A DNA stretch of 43,353 nucleotides from Gemmataceae bacterium (lineage in GTDB: Bacteria > Planctomycetota > Planctomycetia > Gemmatales > Gemmataceae). The translations under genes were made by a program, and so were the position numbers. The number at the start of each line of letters is the position of its first letter. Position 1 is the first letter of the stretch. The stretch lies in contig SIAJ01000044.1 in assembly GCA_009691845.1 (NCBI GenBank), forward strand, positions 1 to 43,353, given 5' to 3'. Positions 9,061-16,318 of this stretch are shown here, piece after piece. Below the pieces are notes generated by a model that saw only the letters and a program-made list of their open reading frames with translations, had not been told where the DNA came from and did no database searches.

Positions 9061-9980
9061 TCCTCTCGGCTCGCGAAGCTTGCCAATTCTTCGACATGCC
9101 CCTCGGCACCAAATCCCACGATCGCGGAATGTATGCGACTGTCGTCTAGTACGAACCTCAGCGCTCGCTCTTGTTGCGATTGTTCGGTGCCTAAATCCAA
9201 TGCTTTCTGTCGATCGCGTTCGTAGAGAGCAAGCGGAAAAAATGGCGTCTGCAACGTGTGTGCACTCGGTGGCAGGTTGAGCAAGGCGCCGCCGGCAAAG
9301 ATGCGAATGGCCAGCACACCCATGCCCATCTGCGTGCAATCGGAGATGATGTTGTCAAAATTCGTTTCCGCAAAACCCTCCGGCATCACGTGGCCCGCAC
9401 TTGGATTCAGCAGGTGGTAAGGCACTTGAATGGTGTCGAAGAGACCGGAACCGAGTACTTCACGGAGCGCATCCGGATGGCCAGTTCCAGTGAGGCCCAT
9501 GTGTCCAATTCGCCTCACCTTTCTCAACTCTTGAAAAGCCACCGCGACACCGTCTGGGCCCAAGATATCGTCCGGGCAAAGCGAAAAAGGTTCATCGCCG
9601 CGATTCTTGGTGATGCCGTTGTGCAGTTGCAAAAGTGTGAGGGACGACACGCCGAGCCTCGCCAGACTTTCCTCGACCGATTTGCGAACCGCATCGCGAA
9701 TGTTGCCAAGTTGGTCTGCCTGCAAGCGAACCTTGGTGGCGATGTGGATTTTTCCGCTCAGCGGGAGGTCGCGAAGAGCCTTGCCGATGTTTGCTTCTGA
9801 CTTGCCCTGACCGTATCCGGGTGCGGTGTCGATCCAGTTCACTCCCATTCGCACTGCACATTTGAGAACCGCTTGTTGCAAATTTTGATCGTCTCCCGTC
9901 ATCAGGCCGGAAACCGGCCCGGCCCCAAATGAGAGCACGGAGATGTTCAGGCCAGTCCGACCCAAAGTGCGATAACGCAT
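9057..9980 (-). CDS. Aldo/keto reductase
   Basis: NAD(P)H-dependent carbonyl reductase with a TIM-barrel fold. I place the start at ATG 9980, one base after the stop of the upstream dehydrogenase; it gives MRYRTLGRTGLNISVLSFGA, the usual opening of the family. The longer frame to 10043 runs into the neighbour and adds unrelated residues. The catalytic set is visible: Asp and Tyr in NWIDTAPGYGQGKSE, Lys in HIATKVRLQ and His in LLQLHNGI. The C-terminal ALRFVLDDSRIHSAIVGFGA is the cofactor-binding segment. At 307 residues it is close to the family norm. It is the third gene of a translationally coupled set: MFS transporter, 6PGDH/HIBADH-like dehydrogenase, then this. Sugar-derived carbonyls are plausible substrates (inference). 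Confidence 0.9.
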   Translation of the reverse strand: MRYRTLGRTGLNISVLSFGAGPVSGLMTGDDQNLQQAVLKCAVRMGVNWIDTAPGYGQGKSEANIGKALRDLPLSGKIHIATKVRLQADQLGNIRDAVRKSVEESLARLGVSSLTLLQLHNGITKNRGDEPFSLCPDDILGPDGVAVAFQELRKVRRIGHMGLTGTGHPDALREVLGSGLFDTIQVPYHLLNPSAGHVMPEGFAETNFDNIISDCTQMGMGVLAIRIFAGGALLNLPPSAHTLQTPFFPLALYERDRQKALDLGTEQSQQERALRFVLDDSRIHSAIVGFGAEGHVEELASFASRED

Positions 9981-9981
9981 G

Positions 9982-10827
9982 TCAAACGCTCCCAAAGGCC
10001 TTGAAGATGGCACTGTTGTCGAGGTCGCCGAAGCCTTGGGCATCGAGTGTGGCTAGCAGAGCGGCGTGTAGATCGCTAATGGGGACCGCCTGCCCCGCCT
10101 TCCGGGCTTGGTCCTGGATCAAGCGAACGTCCTTCCAGTGTTGTCGGAGCCGGGCGACCGGTTCGAAATCGCCTGTGATCATCTTCGATCCTTTTGACTC
10201 CATGACACGGGAGAACGCGGGGCTGGCACGAAGCACTTCCAGCGTCGAGGGAAGATCGAGCCCAATCGCCCGTGCGAGGGCCAGTCCTTCAGCCAACACG
10301 GCACGATTCAGCCCAAGGACCAGATTGATCACAAGCTTGATTCGGGCACCGCTTCCCCAGGGTCCAACGTGGAACCAATCCTGGGCGAACATCTCGAAGA
10401 ATCGCGAGCATTCTCGAACGACCTCGGCCTCGCCACCGACGGTCACGAGCACCGTTCCTTCGCGTACTTGCAGGCTGGAGCCGGCAATTGTGGCATCGAC
10501 GTAACGAATGCCGGCCTCTTGCAAGCGAGACCCGAGCACCGCCGTGCGCTCGGGATCTCCCGTAGTCGTGTCGATAATTGTCTTGCCGACGCAGGCAGAT
10601 TCGATCTCGCGGATGACCGCCTCGACCGCGTCCGAGTCCGGCAGGCTTAGGAAAATCCACGCGGCTTGTTCTGCCGCGTGTCGGGCCGATTCGGCGGGAA
10701 GCAATTCTCGCAACGACTCCGGTCGCACATCGTAGCCGGCCACCGCGAGTCCGCCCAGGCGAAAACGCTGGGCCAGTGCCGAGCCGACCAAGCCGATGCC
10801 GATGAGGGCGATGTCCGCCACGCTCAA
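9982..10827 (-). CDS. NAD(P)-dependent 3-hydroxyisobutyrate dehydrogenase-like oxidoreductase
   Basis: 281 residues of the beta-hydroxyacid dehydrogenase family. The N-terminal Rossmann motif is ALIGIGLVGSALAQRF (G-x-G-x-x-G form), followed by VAGYDVRPESL, where Asp-Val-Arg may mark the cofactor adenosine site. VTVGGEAE and the helix WGSGARIKLVINLVLGLN contain the family's conserved glycine and catalytic lysine (KLVIN, corresponding to K in the usual KxxNN block, with VIN replacing the more common LANN). Residues after 165 make the all-helical C-terminal domain. The ATG at 10827 overlaps the end of the MFS gene as ATGA, and its own stop lies one base before the reductase ATG. The substrate is probably a sugar acid or similar hydroxyacid; not determinable here. 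Confidence 0.87.
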   Translation of the reverse strand: MSVADIALIGIGLVGSALAQRFRLGGLAVAGYDVRPESLRELLPAESARHAAEQAAWIFLSLPDSDAVEAVIREIESACVGKTIIDTTTGDPERTAVLGSRLQEAGIRYVDATIAGSSLQVREGTVLVTVGGEAEVVRECSRFFEMFAQDWFHVGPWGSGARIKLVINLVLGLNRAVLAEGLALARAIGLDLPSTLEVLRASPAFSRVMESKGSKMITGDFEPVARLRQHWKDVRLIQDQARKAGQAVPISDLHAALLATLDAQGFGDLDNSAIFKAFGSV

Positions 10828-12092
10828 TCCTCCAGACCTTTTGATTTTCGGGGTGCGAACCAGATGATGATCATTCCCACGCCGTAAATCAAGCCAGTTG
10901 CAAAACCCACTCGCGCATAACTTCCTCCGACCAGTTCCAGCAACACCCCGGCCGAGAGAACCACAAGGCCTGAAACGATACGGCCCGTATTAAAGGAAAT
11001 GCCCGATCCGGTTGAGCGCACATGTGTTGGAAACAATTCGGGCAAGAACAACGGCAGCCAGCCGAAATAGACGATGCCGACAAAGCCGAGCGCGAAGACC
11101 CAGTAGGGGAACGTCGGGTGCAGCGGATCGAGTTGCGTGAAGATATAGGTGCTCGTCGCCATCGCACCCAGGCTGATGAGGAAGTACGACAGACGACGCC
11201 CAATAACCGCGGCCACGATGCCGCCCAGCAAACTCCCGAGTATGCCCCCGGCCGACCGCACGATCTGCGTTCGTGCTTTGCTTTTAGGATCGGGTTTTGC
11301 GACGATTTCTCCGTCCACTACTCGTTGCTGATTGGCCTGGTCCGTCCAGGGGACAAGCCAGTTGCCATTCGCGGCCGTACCGATCACGGGGATGGCACCC
11401 AGGCAGATTCCGAGCAGGGTTCGACTCAAAAGCGGTGGCGTCAGAACCTCGCGAATTGGCCGAAGGTTGGTATTCGTTTCAACACGTTGCGATTTCGCCC
11501 GCTGCCAACGCACCGATTCCGGAACGACAAGCAACGTCCAAAAACCGACGATCGCCGGGAGACTCGCGGGCACCAAAGTCCATCGCCATGCCTCCGGGGT
11601 CACGTCAAACGTGAGGCCGAGCACGCCCATCAACACTTGGCCCACATTCGCGGCAGCACCGAGCAAACCAGCCAGAAAGGGACGAGACACATCCGGCCAC
11701 GCCTCGGCCACAAGAGCGACCGCGTTCGGCCAGATGCCGCCAATGCCCATGCTGGCGAGAAAACGAAAGCAAAGAAGAGCTTCCGGAGTCGTCGCGGGAT
11801 AGCAGCATAGCGTGAATGCCGATTGCCAAACGACGCTGATGGCCATGGCCCGCGTGCGGCCGATGCGATCGCCCAGCGAGCCAAAAATCCAGCCGCCGGC
11901 CGCCGCTCCGAACAAGAAAGCTGCCTGGAACCAGGCGAACCAACGGGCGATGACTTTTTCCTCGGCATCCCGGCCAAGCAAATCGAGCATCATCTGGCGA
12001 TGAATCAGAATAAATAACGCGATACCAAGCCCTGCGAACATCCAGGCGAGGAACGCGGCCAGCAGCACGTGGAGTCGTTGCGTTCTCGTCAA
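10824..12092 (-). CDS. MFS transporter, 12 transmembrane segments
   Basis: 422-residue inner-membrane carrier of the major facilitator superfamily. Hydrophobic helices occur along both halves, with the signature loop FGSLGDRIGRTRAM between helices 2 and 3 (G-x3-D-R-x-G-R-x-R). A long polar central loop is followed by LGGIVAAVIGRRLSYF, the second copy of that loop. The family resembles sugar or organic-acid porters, though substrate cannot be assigned. The start is TTG 12092 (TTG ACG AGA), the only start in frame before helix 1; no strong Shine-Dalgarno is visible, so translation may be weak. It is the first gene of a three-gene operon with the two oxidoreductases, suggesting uptake and intracellular reduction or oxidation of one compound. 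Confidence 0.9.
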   Translation of the reverse strand: MTRTQRLHVLLAAFLAWMFAGLGIALFILIHRQMMLDLLGRDAEEKVIARWFAWFQAAFLFGAAAGGWIFGSLGDRIGRTRAMAISVVWQSAFTLCCYPATTPEALLCFRFLASMGIGGIWPNAVALVAEAWPDVSRPFLAGLLGAAANVGQVLMGVLGLTFDVTPEAWRWTLVPASLPAIVGFWTLLVVPESVRWQRAKSQRVETNTNLRPIREVLTPPLLSRTLLGICLGAIPVIGTAANGNWLVPWTDQANQQRVVDGEIVAKPDPKSKARTQIVRSAGGILGSLLGGIVAAVIGRRLSYFLISLGAMATSTYIFTQLDPLHPTFPYWVFALGFVGIVYFGWLPLFLPELFPTHVRSTGSGISFNTGRIVSGLVVLSAGVLLELVGGSYARVGFATGLIYGVGMIIIWFAPRKSKGLED

Positions 12093-12278
12093 TTCGTCAT
12101 GAGGTGGGATCGAATGGTCTCCACGAGGTTAGCGGACGTTATAGTCGATCACCCATGTAAACGATATTACTGAGCCTCCACTGCCTGTAGTTCCATCGAA
12201 GCGATGGAACATTTTCGGGGACCGCCATTTGTTAGGTCTTCTCTCCATCACGGCTCACAGCATGTATCGGAGGTCAGC

Positions 12279-13640
12279 ATGAACACCAGGAATTGCATCT
12301 TCTTGTCCGCGGCAATCGCAACGCTCGGCTATGTTGCCTACGTTGCCTCCCGGACCACGGCAGCGGACGAGACTTTTGAAGGGCTCGTCGGGCGACTCCA
12401 GAAGGACAAGCCCAAGTTTGCCGAACGACAACAGTCGCTGCTCGAAAAACGCTACGACCTCTCCGATAAGCCATCGAAGGTCACGATGTCGCGTGGCAAG
12501 CCGGTTCAAGAGGGCGTTCGCGTCAAACTGCCGGAAGGCGTCACCTGGGATTAGCTGGCCAAGATGACTCCCGAAGAGATCAAGGCGAAGAAAGTTTGGC
12601 CAGCCGGTTTTCTGCCGATGCCCCACCCGCACCACGAAGCGGGCGGCATGATCTTCCCGAAGACGCTGATTACCGAGATCAAGAAACAAACCGATCGCGA
12701 CCTGACCCGGTTCGATCTCGACTTCGATCTGCACGATCGCTTTCTGCCCGATTTTCCCGCGGCGATCTACCTCACGACTCGATCCGATCTTGGCGACGTC
12801 TCGAAGGGGAAGCTCGTCACGACCGATAACTTCAGCGAACTCTTCAAGGACATTCTGAACCCGAAACAACTCGAGGGTCTGCGGTTGCTCGTTAAGCCGT
12901 TTGCCCAGGCACAGTTTAACGCAACTCACGATCGCCGCACCATCAAGGCTCACCAGGGCGTGGCTTGCTTTGATTGCCATGCGAACGGCCACACCACGGC
13001 CGCGACGCACACTGTCGGTGACATTCGACCGAATGAACATCGGCATCGCATCGACACGCCAACGCTTCGCGGCGTCAACATCCAGCGCCTGTTCGGATCG
13101 CAACGAGCATTGAAGTCTGTCGAAGATTTCACCGAGTTCGAACAGCGAGCGGCGTATTTCGATGGCGACCCGGCCCAGGCCACCAACAAGGGCGTGAACA
13201 TTCTGGAACGCGGCAGCCAGGTGCACTTCATGAGCGAATTCGAGAGCATCCTCGACTTTCCGCCCGCGCCCAAGCTGAATCTCTTTGGCAAGCTCGATCC
13301 GAAGAAAGCAACGGCGAGCGAACTGCGTGGACAAGAGGTGTTCTTCGGCAAGGGCCAGTGTGCGACCTGCCACACGCCGCCGTACTACACCGATAACCTG
13401 ATGCACAACCTGAAGACCGAACGCTTCTTCGATGAAGTCACGATCAATGGCCGCAAGGCTTCGGCCGATGGCCCGATCAAGACCTTCCCGTTGCGTGGCA
13501 TCAAGGATTCACCTCCTTACCTGCACAATGATCGGCTGCTGACGCTCGAAGACACAGTTAAGTTTTTCATCATCGTACTCGAGTTGAAGCTGACGACCGG
13601 CGAGAAAGCGGACCTCGTGGCATTCATGCGGGCGCTGTAG
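12279..13640 (+). pseudogene. Di-heme cytochrome c protein interrupted by in-frame TAG
   Basis: ATG 12279 follows GGAGG and opens a signal-peptide-like sequence (MNTRNCIFLSAAIATLGYVA). The frame runs to TAG at 12552-12554 after LPEGVTWD, then continues in the same frame for 362 more codons with no other stop: LAKMTPEEIKAKKVWPAGF and onward to the end at 13640. Both sides of the TAG read like one protein of a planctomycete family annotated as di-heme cytochrome ('cytochrome B6'). Heme sites are CFDCH (from about 12970) and CATCH (from about 13361). A CAG to TAG change (Gln to stop) would explain the break. Downstream translation could restart at ATG 12564, but would lack the signal peptide, so hemes could not be attached in the periplasm. 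Most likely a nonsense pseudogene; readthrough is the alternative. Confidence 0.8.
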
Positions 13641-13697
13641 CAGGCTACCTTCAATGGAGGGAGTGTAATTGGAACTGTGGTAGCGTAGGTTACTCTG

Positions 13698-13929
13698 ATG
13701 GCAACCTTACTCAGCCGTATCACGATTGATCCTGCCGTTTGTCAGGGCAAGCCCTCCATACGGGCCTGCGCTACCCAGTCGAGTTTCTCCTTGAGTTGCT
13801 GAGTTCAGCATGACTCACGAAGAGATCCTTGCTGACTACGAAGAACTGGAGAACGACGATCTTCTTGCGGTGCTAACTTACGCCACTCGGCTGAGTCGTT
13901 CCAAGAGCCTCCATCCGGTGGCACCGTGA
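13698..13929 (+). pseudogene. DUF433 antitoxin gene with two single-base losses
   Basis: Three consecutive frames join into one complete DUF433 protein. From ATG 13698: MATLLSRITIDPAVCQGKPS, then IR. After one missing base near 13763: GLRYPVEFLLELLSS. After another near 13808: MTHEEILADYEELENDD, LLAVLTYATRLSRSKSLHPV and AP, with TGA at 13927-13929. Together these give the usual DUF433 order: ITIDP, GKPxIRG, xxPVxxxLxLL, G(M)T-EEILADYPxL, D(I/L)xAxLxYA. DUF433 proteins are the antitoxins of PIN-like DUF5615 toxins, and the matching toxin relic follows directly. Only a 39-residue C-terminal piece can be translated from ATG 13810. Confidence 0.85.
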
Positions 13930-14277
13930 ATTCGTTGTGGATGCACAATTGCCGCGACGAATGGTCGCTTGGCTCCACGATGCCGGTTGCGATGCTGTGC
14001 ATACTCTTGATCTGCCAGATGGAAAGCGCACAACCGACGATCAATTGATCGATTTCGCCGACCGACAGGTACGGGTCTTGGTCACCAAGGATGGCGACTT
14101 TGTGGATTCGCATCTTCTATTCGGTCGCCCAGGCAAACTATTCTGATTTCAACAGGCAACATCAGCAATCCAAAATTGGAACTGCTCATGGTGCCTGTCA
14201 TCCCCAGTCTTGTCAGCGAGTTTCAAAGCAACAACTTCGTGGAACCGAATCAGACTGGCATACTCGCTCGCTGGTGA
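13926..14277 (+). pseudogene. DUF5615 PIN-like toxin gene with two frameshifts
   Basis: The GTG at 13926 overlaps the antitoxin stop as GTGA, the usual coupling of this module. One base is missing straight after it, since the expected M-x-FVVDAQLP is read only from 13931 in another frame. That frame gives FVVDAQLPRRMVAWLHDAGC, HTLDLPDGKRTTD and VLVTKDGDFVDSHLLFGRPG, then hits TGA at 14144-14146 after KLF. Shifting by one base at about 14141 restores LISTGNISNPKLELLMVPVI and the family-like tail EPNQTGILARW, ending TGA 14275-14277. The acidic residues expected of the PIN-like site (VVDAQLP Asp, TKDGDF Asp pair) are still encoded, so inactivation is by frameshift, not by drift at the active site. 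Confidence 0.83.
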
Positions 14278-14311
14278 GTCTCGTAGGGCAACAAAGAGTA
14301 CCGACATGTGT

Positions 14312-14767
14312 TGACCTTGGCTTCGGGCACGCCAAGCAGATCGTCGAGAGTGGTACGCCGGAACCAATCCTCGGCGATGTGCAGTTCGCTCGATGGCTCG
14401 CAGAGTCGAGCACGGCCGCCATCGTGGCCCACGACACATCGTCGCGGCCGGGCGGCAAGAGTTCGGCCAGCAGTCGATCGAGTCCCAAGGCCTGCCACAA
14501 TCGCCAGGCGAGCCAGACATCGCCGCAGCATCGGTCACGTTCGAGCTTTACGCCGCGCAGATCGTCGTCGAACAGACCGGGCTGACGTTCGACGCCCACG
14601 AGGCGATCGGCCAAGCTGCGGTCGGCAAGTTGACCCTGGGCATCGAGTTCGCCGCGTGGAGCGACGGTCTCTTGACGCACTTTGCGGCCGATGCGGACGG
14701 ACCGCACGAGCCGCCAGTAAGTGTGCGTCTTGCCGCCGCGTCGAACCGTGGCGTGCCGCAGATACAT
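14312..14767 (-). pseudogene. IS1634-type transposase, N-terminal remnant
   Basis: From ATG 14767 the minus strand reads MYLRHATVRRGGKTHTYWRL, then VRSVRIGRKVRQETVA, QPGLFDDD and GDVWLAWRLWQALGLDRLLA, then DDVSWATMAAVL. Near 14405 the sense moves to another frame, ARLCEPSSELHIAEDWFRRT, TLDDLLGVPEAKVN, and stops matching at about 14312. I recognise this order as the N-terminal region of DDE transposases of the IS1634/IS4 group, which are several hundred residues long; the catalytic part is gone. It is a dead fragment of perhaps the first third. It abuts the end of the frameshifted toxin gene (14277), so the insertion or its decay shaped this junction. Confidence 0.8.
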
Positions 14768-14794
14768 GCCGAACTCCCGTGAGACCGGCATCAT

Positions 14795-15124
14795 GGTCAG
14801 AATCGAGGCACGATTTCAAGAGGGTAGGTTGGCACGACATCGCGTCTGCAAAGAGGCCTTCGTTAGAAATCAACGACTTGCGTTCAGGAACCAGGCGAAA
14901 ATAGTTTCCATTTTGTGCCAAGTGCGGAAGTTGGATTAATCTCGCCTTCGCTAACGCTTCAGGCTCTGAGGCTCACGGCTAATCCAGCAGGCGATTTCCT
15001 TTGCCTTCTGCTCGCCAGTTGCGAACGCGTTGAGTGAGCGGCTTTGAGAGTCACGGGATACAATTCGAGCGTTGGCAGTATTGAGTGTAATCAGCTATGG
15101 GATTCTGCGAGAGCGATCCGCTGG
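14795..15124. other. Intergenic stretch with a short palindromic repeat, no gene seen
   Basis: Lies between the transposase remnant and the broken gene below sdhB. The part nearest the remnant (about 14795-14925) may be the original leader or end of the insertion sequence, because it continues upstream of the transposase start without coding features. An inverted pair TGGATTA (14932-14938) and TAATCCA (14980-14986) encloses CTAACGC and GGCTCACGGC motifs and resembles an interspersed GC-rich repeat. No tRNA, promoter or terminator could be supported. Confidence 0.4.
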
Positions 15125-15533
15125 CTATTTCAACATCAGCGGTTCGTGAACTTCATCACCGGTCGGGGCGAGTAGGTGCCTCATGATCTGGCGAGCGAAT
15201 GAATTCCAGCGAAGCAGGGCGTCCTCGTTGCCCGGCGGACTCAATGGCTCGGCGTTCGAAGATGGTCCCTGCGTATCACTCTCGTTCGTACTCACCGGCG
15301 ATTTGCGGGAGGAGTTCTTGAGCCCGACGCAAGCTGTCGGTGTTTCCATTTGGAAACTGGTCGGTCAGTGCAGGGATCAGCGTGACAATCGCGTCCTGGT
15401 TATCGGGCGAGATGTCGAGGATATCGAGGCAGAAACTCTCCGCTTCCTCGGCTTCGTTCAGCAAGCGATAGCGCATTGCCTTTTCAAGCGAGCGATCAAG
15501 CGCCTCGGGGCTGAGTTTTTTGGGATCAAACAC
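15125..15533 (-). pseudogene. Broken tetratricopeptide-like gene downstream of sdhB
   Basis: A GTG at 15533, 38 bases after sdhB, opens MFDPKKLSPEALDRSLEKAM, RYRLLNEAEEAESFCLDILD, then ISPDNQDAIVTLIPALTDQF and ends LLPQIAGEYERE at TGA 15276. The same frame beyond the stop reads YAGTIFERRAIES, a natural continuation of such helical-repeat proteins. After a shift of frame near 15245, SPPGNEDALLRWNSFARQIM and a plausible C-terminus follow, ending at TAG 15125. I recall full-length relatives of about 150-170 residues behind sdhB in planctomycetes, with YEKAxALRPPGNDDALLRWN in this place. The gene therefore appears to have an in-frame stop and an internal deletion. An 85-residue product is still possible. 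Confidence 0.65.
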
Positions 15534-15571
15534 GATAAGGGCCCTTGGAAAGAGCGGACCGAGATTCGCCC

Positions 15572-16318
15572 TTACCGTTTTCGCACCACCAATTGAATCA
15601 GCTTCTTGATCGGATCGTAGAACTCGTCGGCCACGCGTTCCTTGAGTGGAATAATCGCATTGTCCGTGATTGTGATCCCCTCTGGGCAAACTTTCGTGCA
15701 GCACTTGGTGACGTTGCAGTAACCAATGCCATGCAGTTTCTTCAGGTCGGCCGTGCGATCCTCGGTATCGAGAGGGTGCATCTCCAACGCGGCCGCGTGA
15801 ACCAGGAATCTCGGGCCCACGAACTCATCGTGCAGATGGTGATCGCGTAGTACGTGACACACGTCCTGGCAGAGAAAACACTCGATGCACTTGCGGAATT
15901 CCTGCACGCGATCGACGTCGGCCTGGGCCATTCGCCAGGTGCCATCGGCCTCGGGCTTCTTGGGCTTGAACGCTTTGATTCGCTTCTTGTGCTCGAAGTT
16001 CGAGGAAACGTCGGTCACGAGATCCCGGATCGTCGGGAAGGCCTGCATTGGCTCGATCAGCACCGGGTTCTCAAGCGGCAAAGTATTCAGCCGCGTCATG
16101 CACATCAGCTTCGGCATGCCGTTGACTTCAGCCGAACATGAGCCGCATTTGCCGGCCTTGCAATTCCAGCGAACGGCCAAGTCGTTTGCGCTCTCGGCCT
16201 GAATCTGGTGAACGGCATCCAGGACCACCATGCCCTCGGTAATCTCGGTGGAATAATCCTTGAACTCGCCGCTTCCCTGGCCTTCCGAGCGCCAGATGCG
16301 GAACGTGGCCTTGGGCAT
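15572..16318 (-). CDS. sdhB: Succinate dehydrogenase iron-sulfur subunit
   Basis: 248 residues carrying electrons from the flavoprotein to the membrane quinone site (complex II, cytoplasmic face). The N-terminal ferredoxin domain holds the 2Fe-2S ligands CKAGKCGSC with the fourth Cys in KLMCMTRL, about residues 57-77. The C-terminal domain has CIECFLCQDVC (4Fe-4S type, C-x2-C-x2-C-x3-C, about 140-150) and CNVTKCCTKVCPEG (3Fe-4S and last 4Fe-4S ligand, about 200-215). The order of clusters is normal. The start ATG 16318 overlaps the sdhA stop as TAATG, so translation is coupled. The last gene of the functional operon sdhC-sdhA-sdhB; a decayed gene follows. Confidence 0.95.
   Translation of the reverse strand: MPKATFRIWRSEGQGSGEFKDYSTEITEGMVVLDAVHQIQAESANDLAVRWNCKAGKCGSCSAEVNGMPKLMCMTRLNTLPLENPVLIEPMQAFPTIRDLVTDVSSNFEHKKRIKAFKPKKPEADGTWRMAQADVDRVQEFRKCIECFLCQDVCHVLRDHHLHDEFVGPRFLVHAAALEMHPLDTEDRTADLKKLHGIGYCNVTKCCTKVCPEGITITDNAIIPLKERVADEFYDPIKKLIQLVVRKR

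Noticed and set aside
11022..11810. 262-codon plus-strand frame opposite the MFS transporter
   Set aside because: Highly polar antisense text of a membrane protein gene; no signature and no ribosome site.
12255..13406. 383-codon open frame on the minus strand opposite the di-heme cytochrome
   Set aside because: It mirrors the real gene on the plus strand, has no ribosome site or recognised domain, and the plus strand has CxxCH motifs and a signal peptide.
13698..14277. Sequencing error as the explanation for the toxin-antitoxin frameshifts
   Set aside because: Flanking long genes such as argS, sdhA and the PSCyt proteins are free of such indels, so four errors in about 450 bases is unlikely, though raw reads would settle it.
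14308..14904. 198-codon plus-strand frame over the transposase relic
   Set aside because: Arg-rich antisense text; the minus strand shows recognisable transposase sequence.
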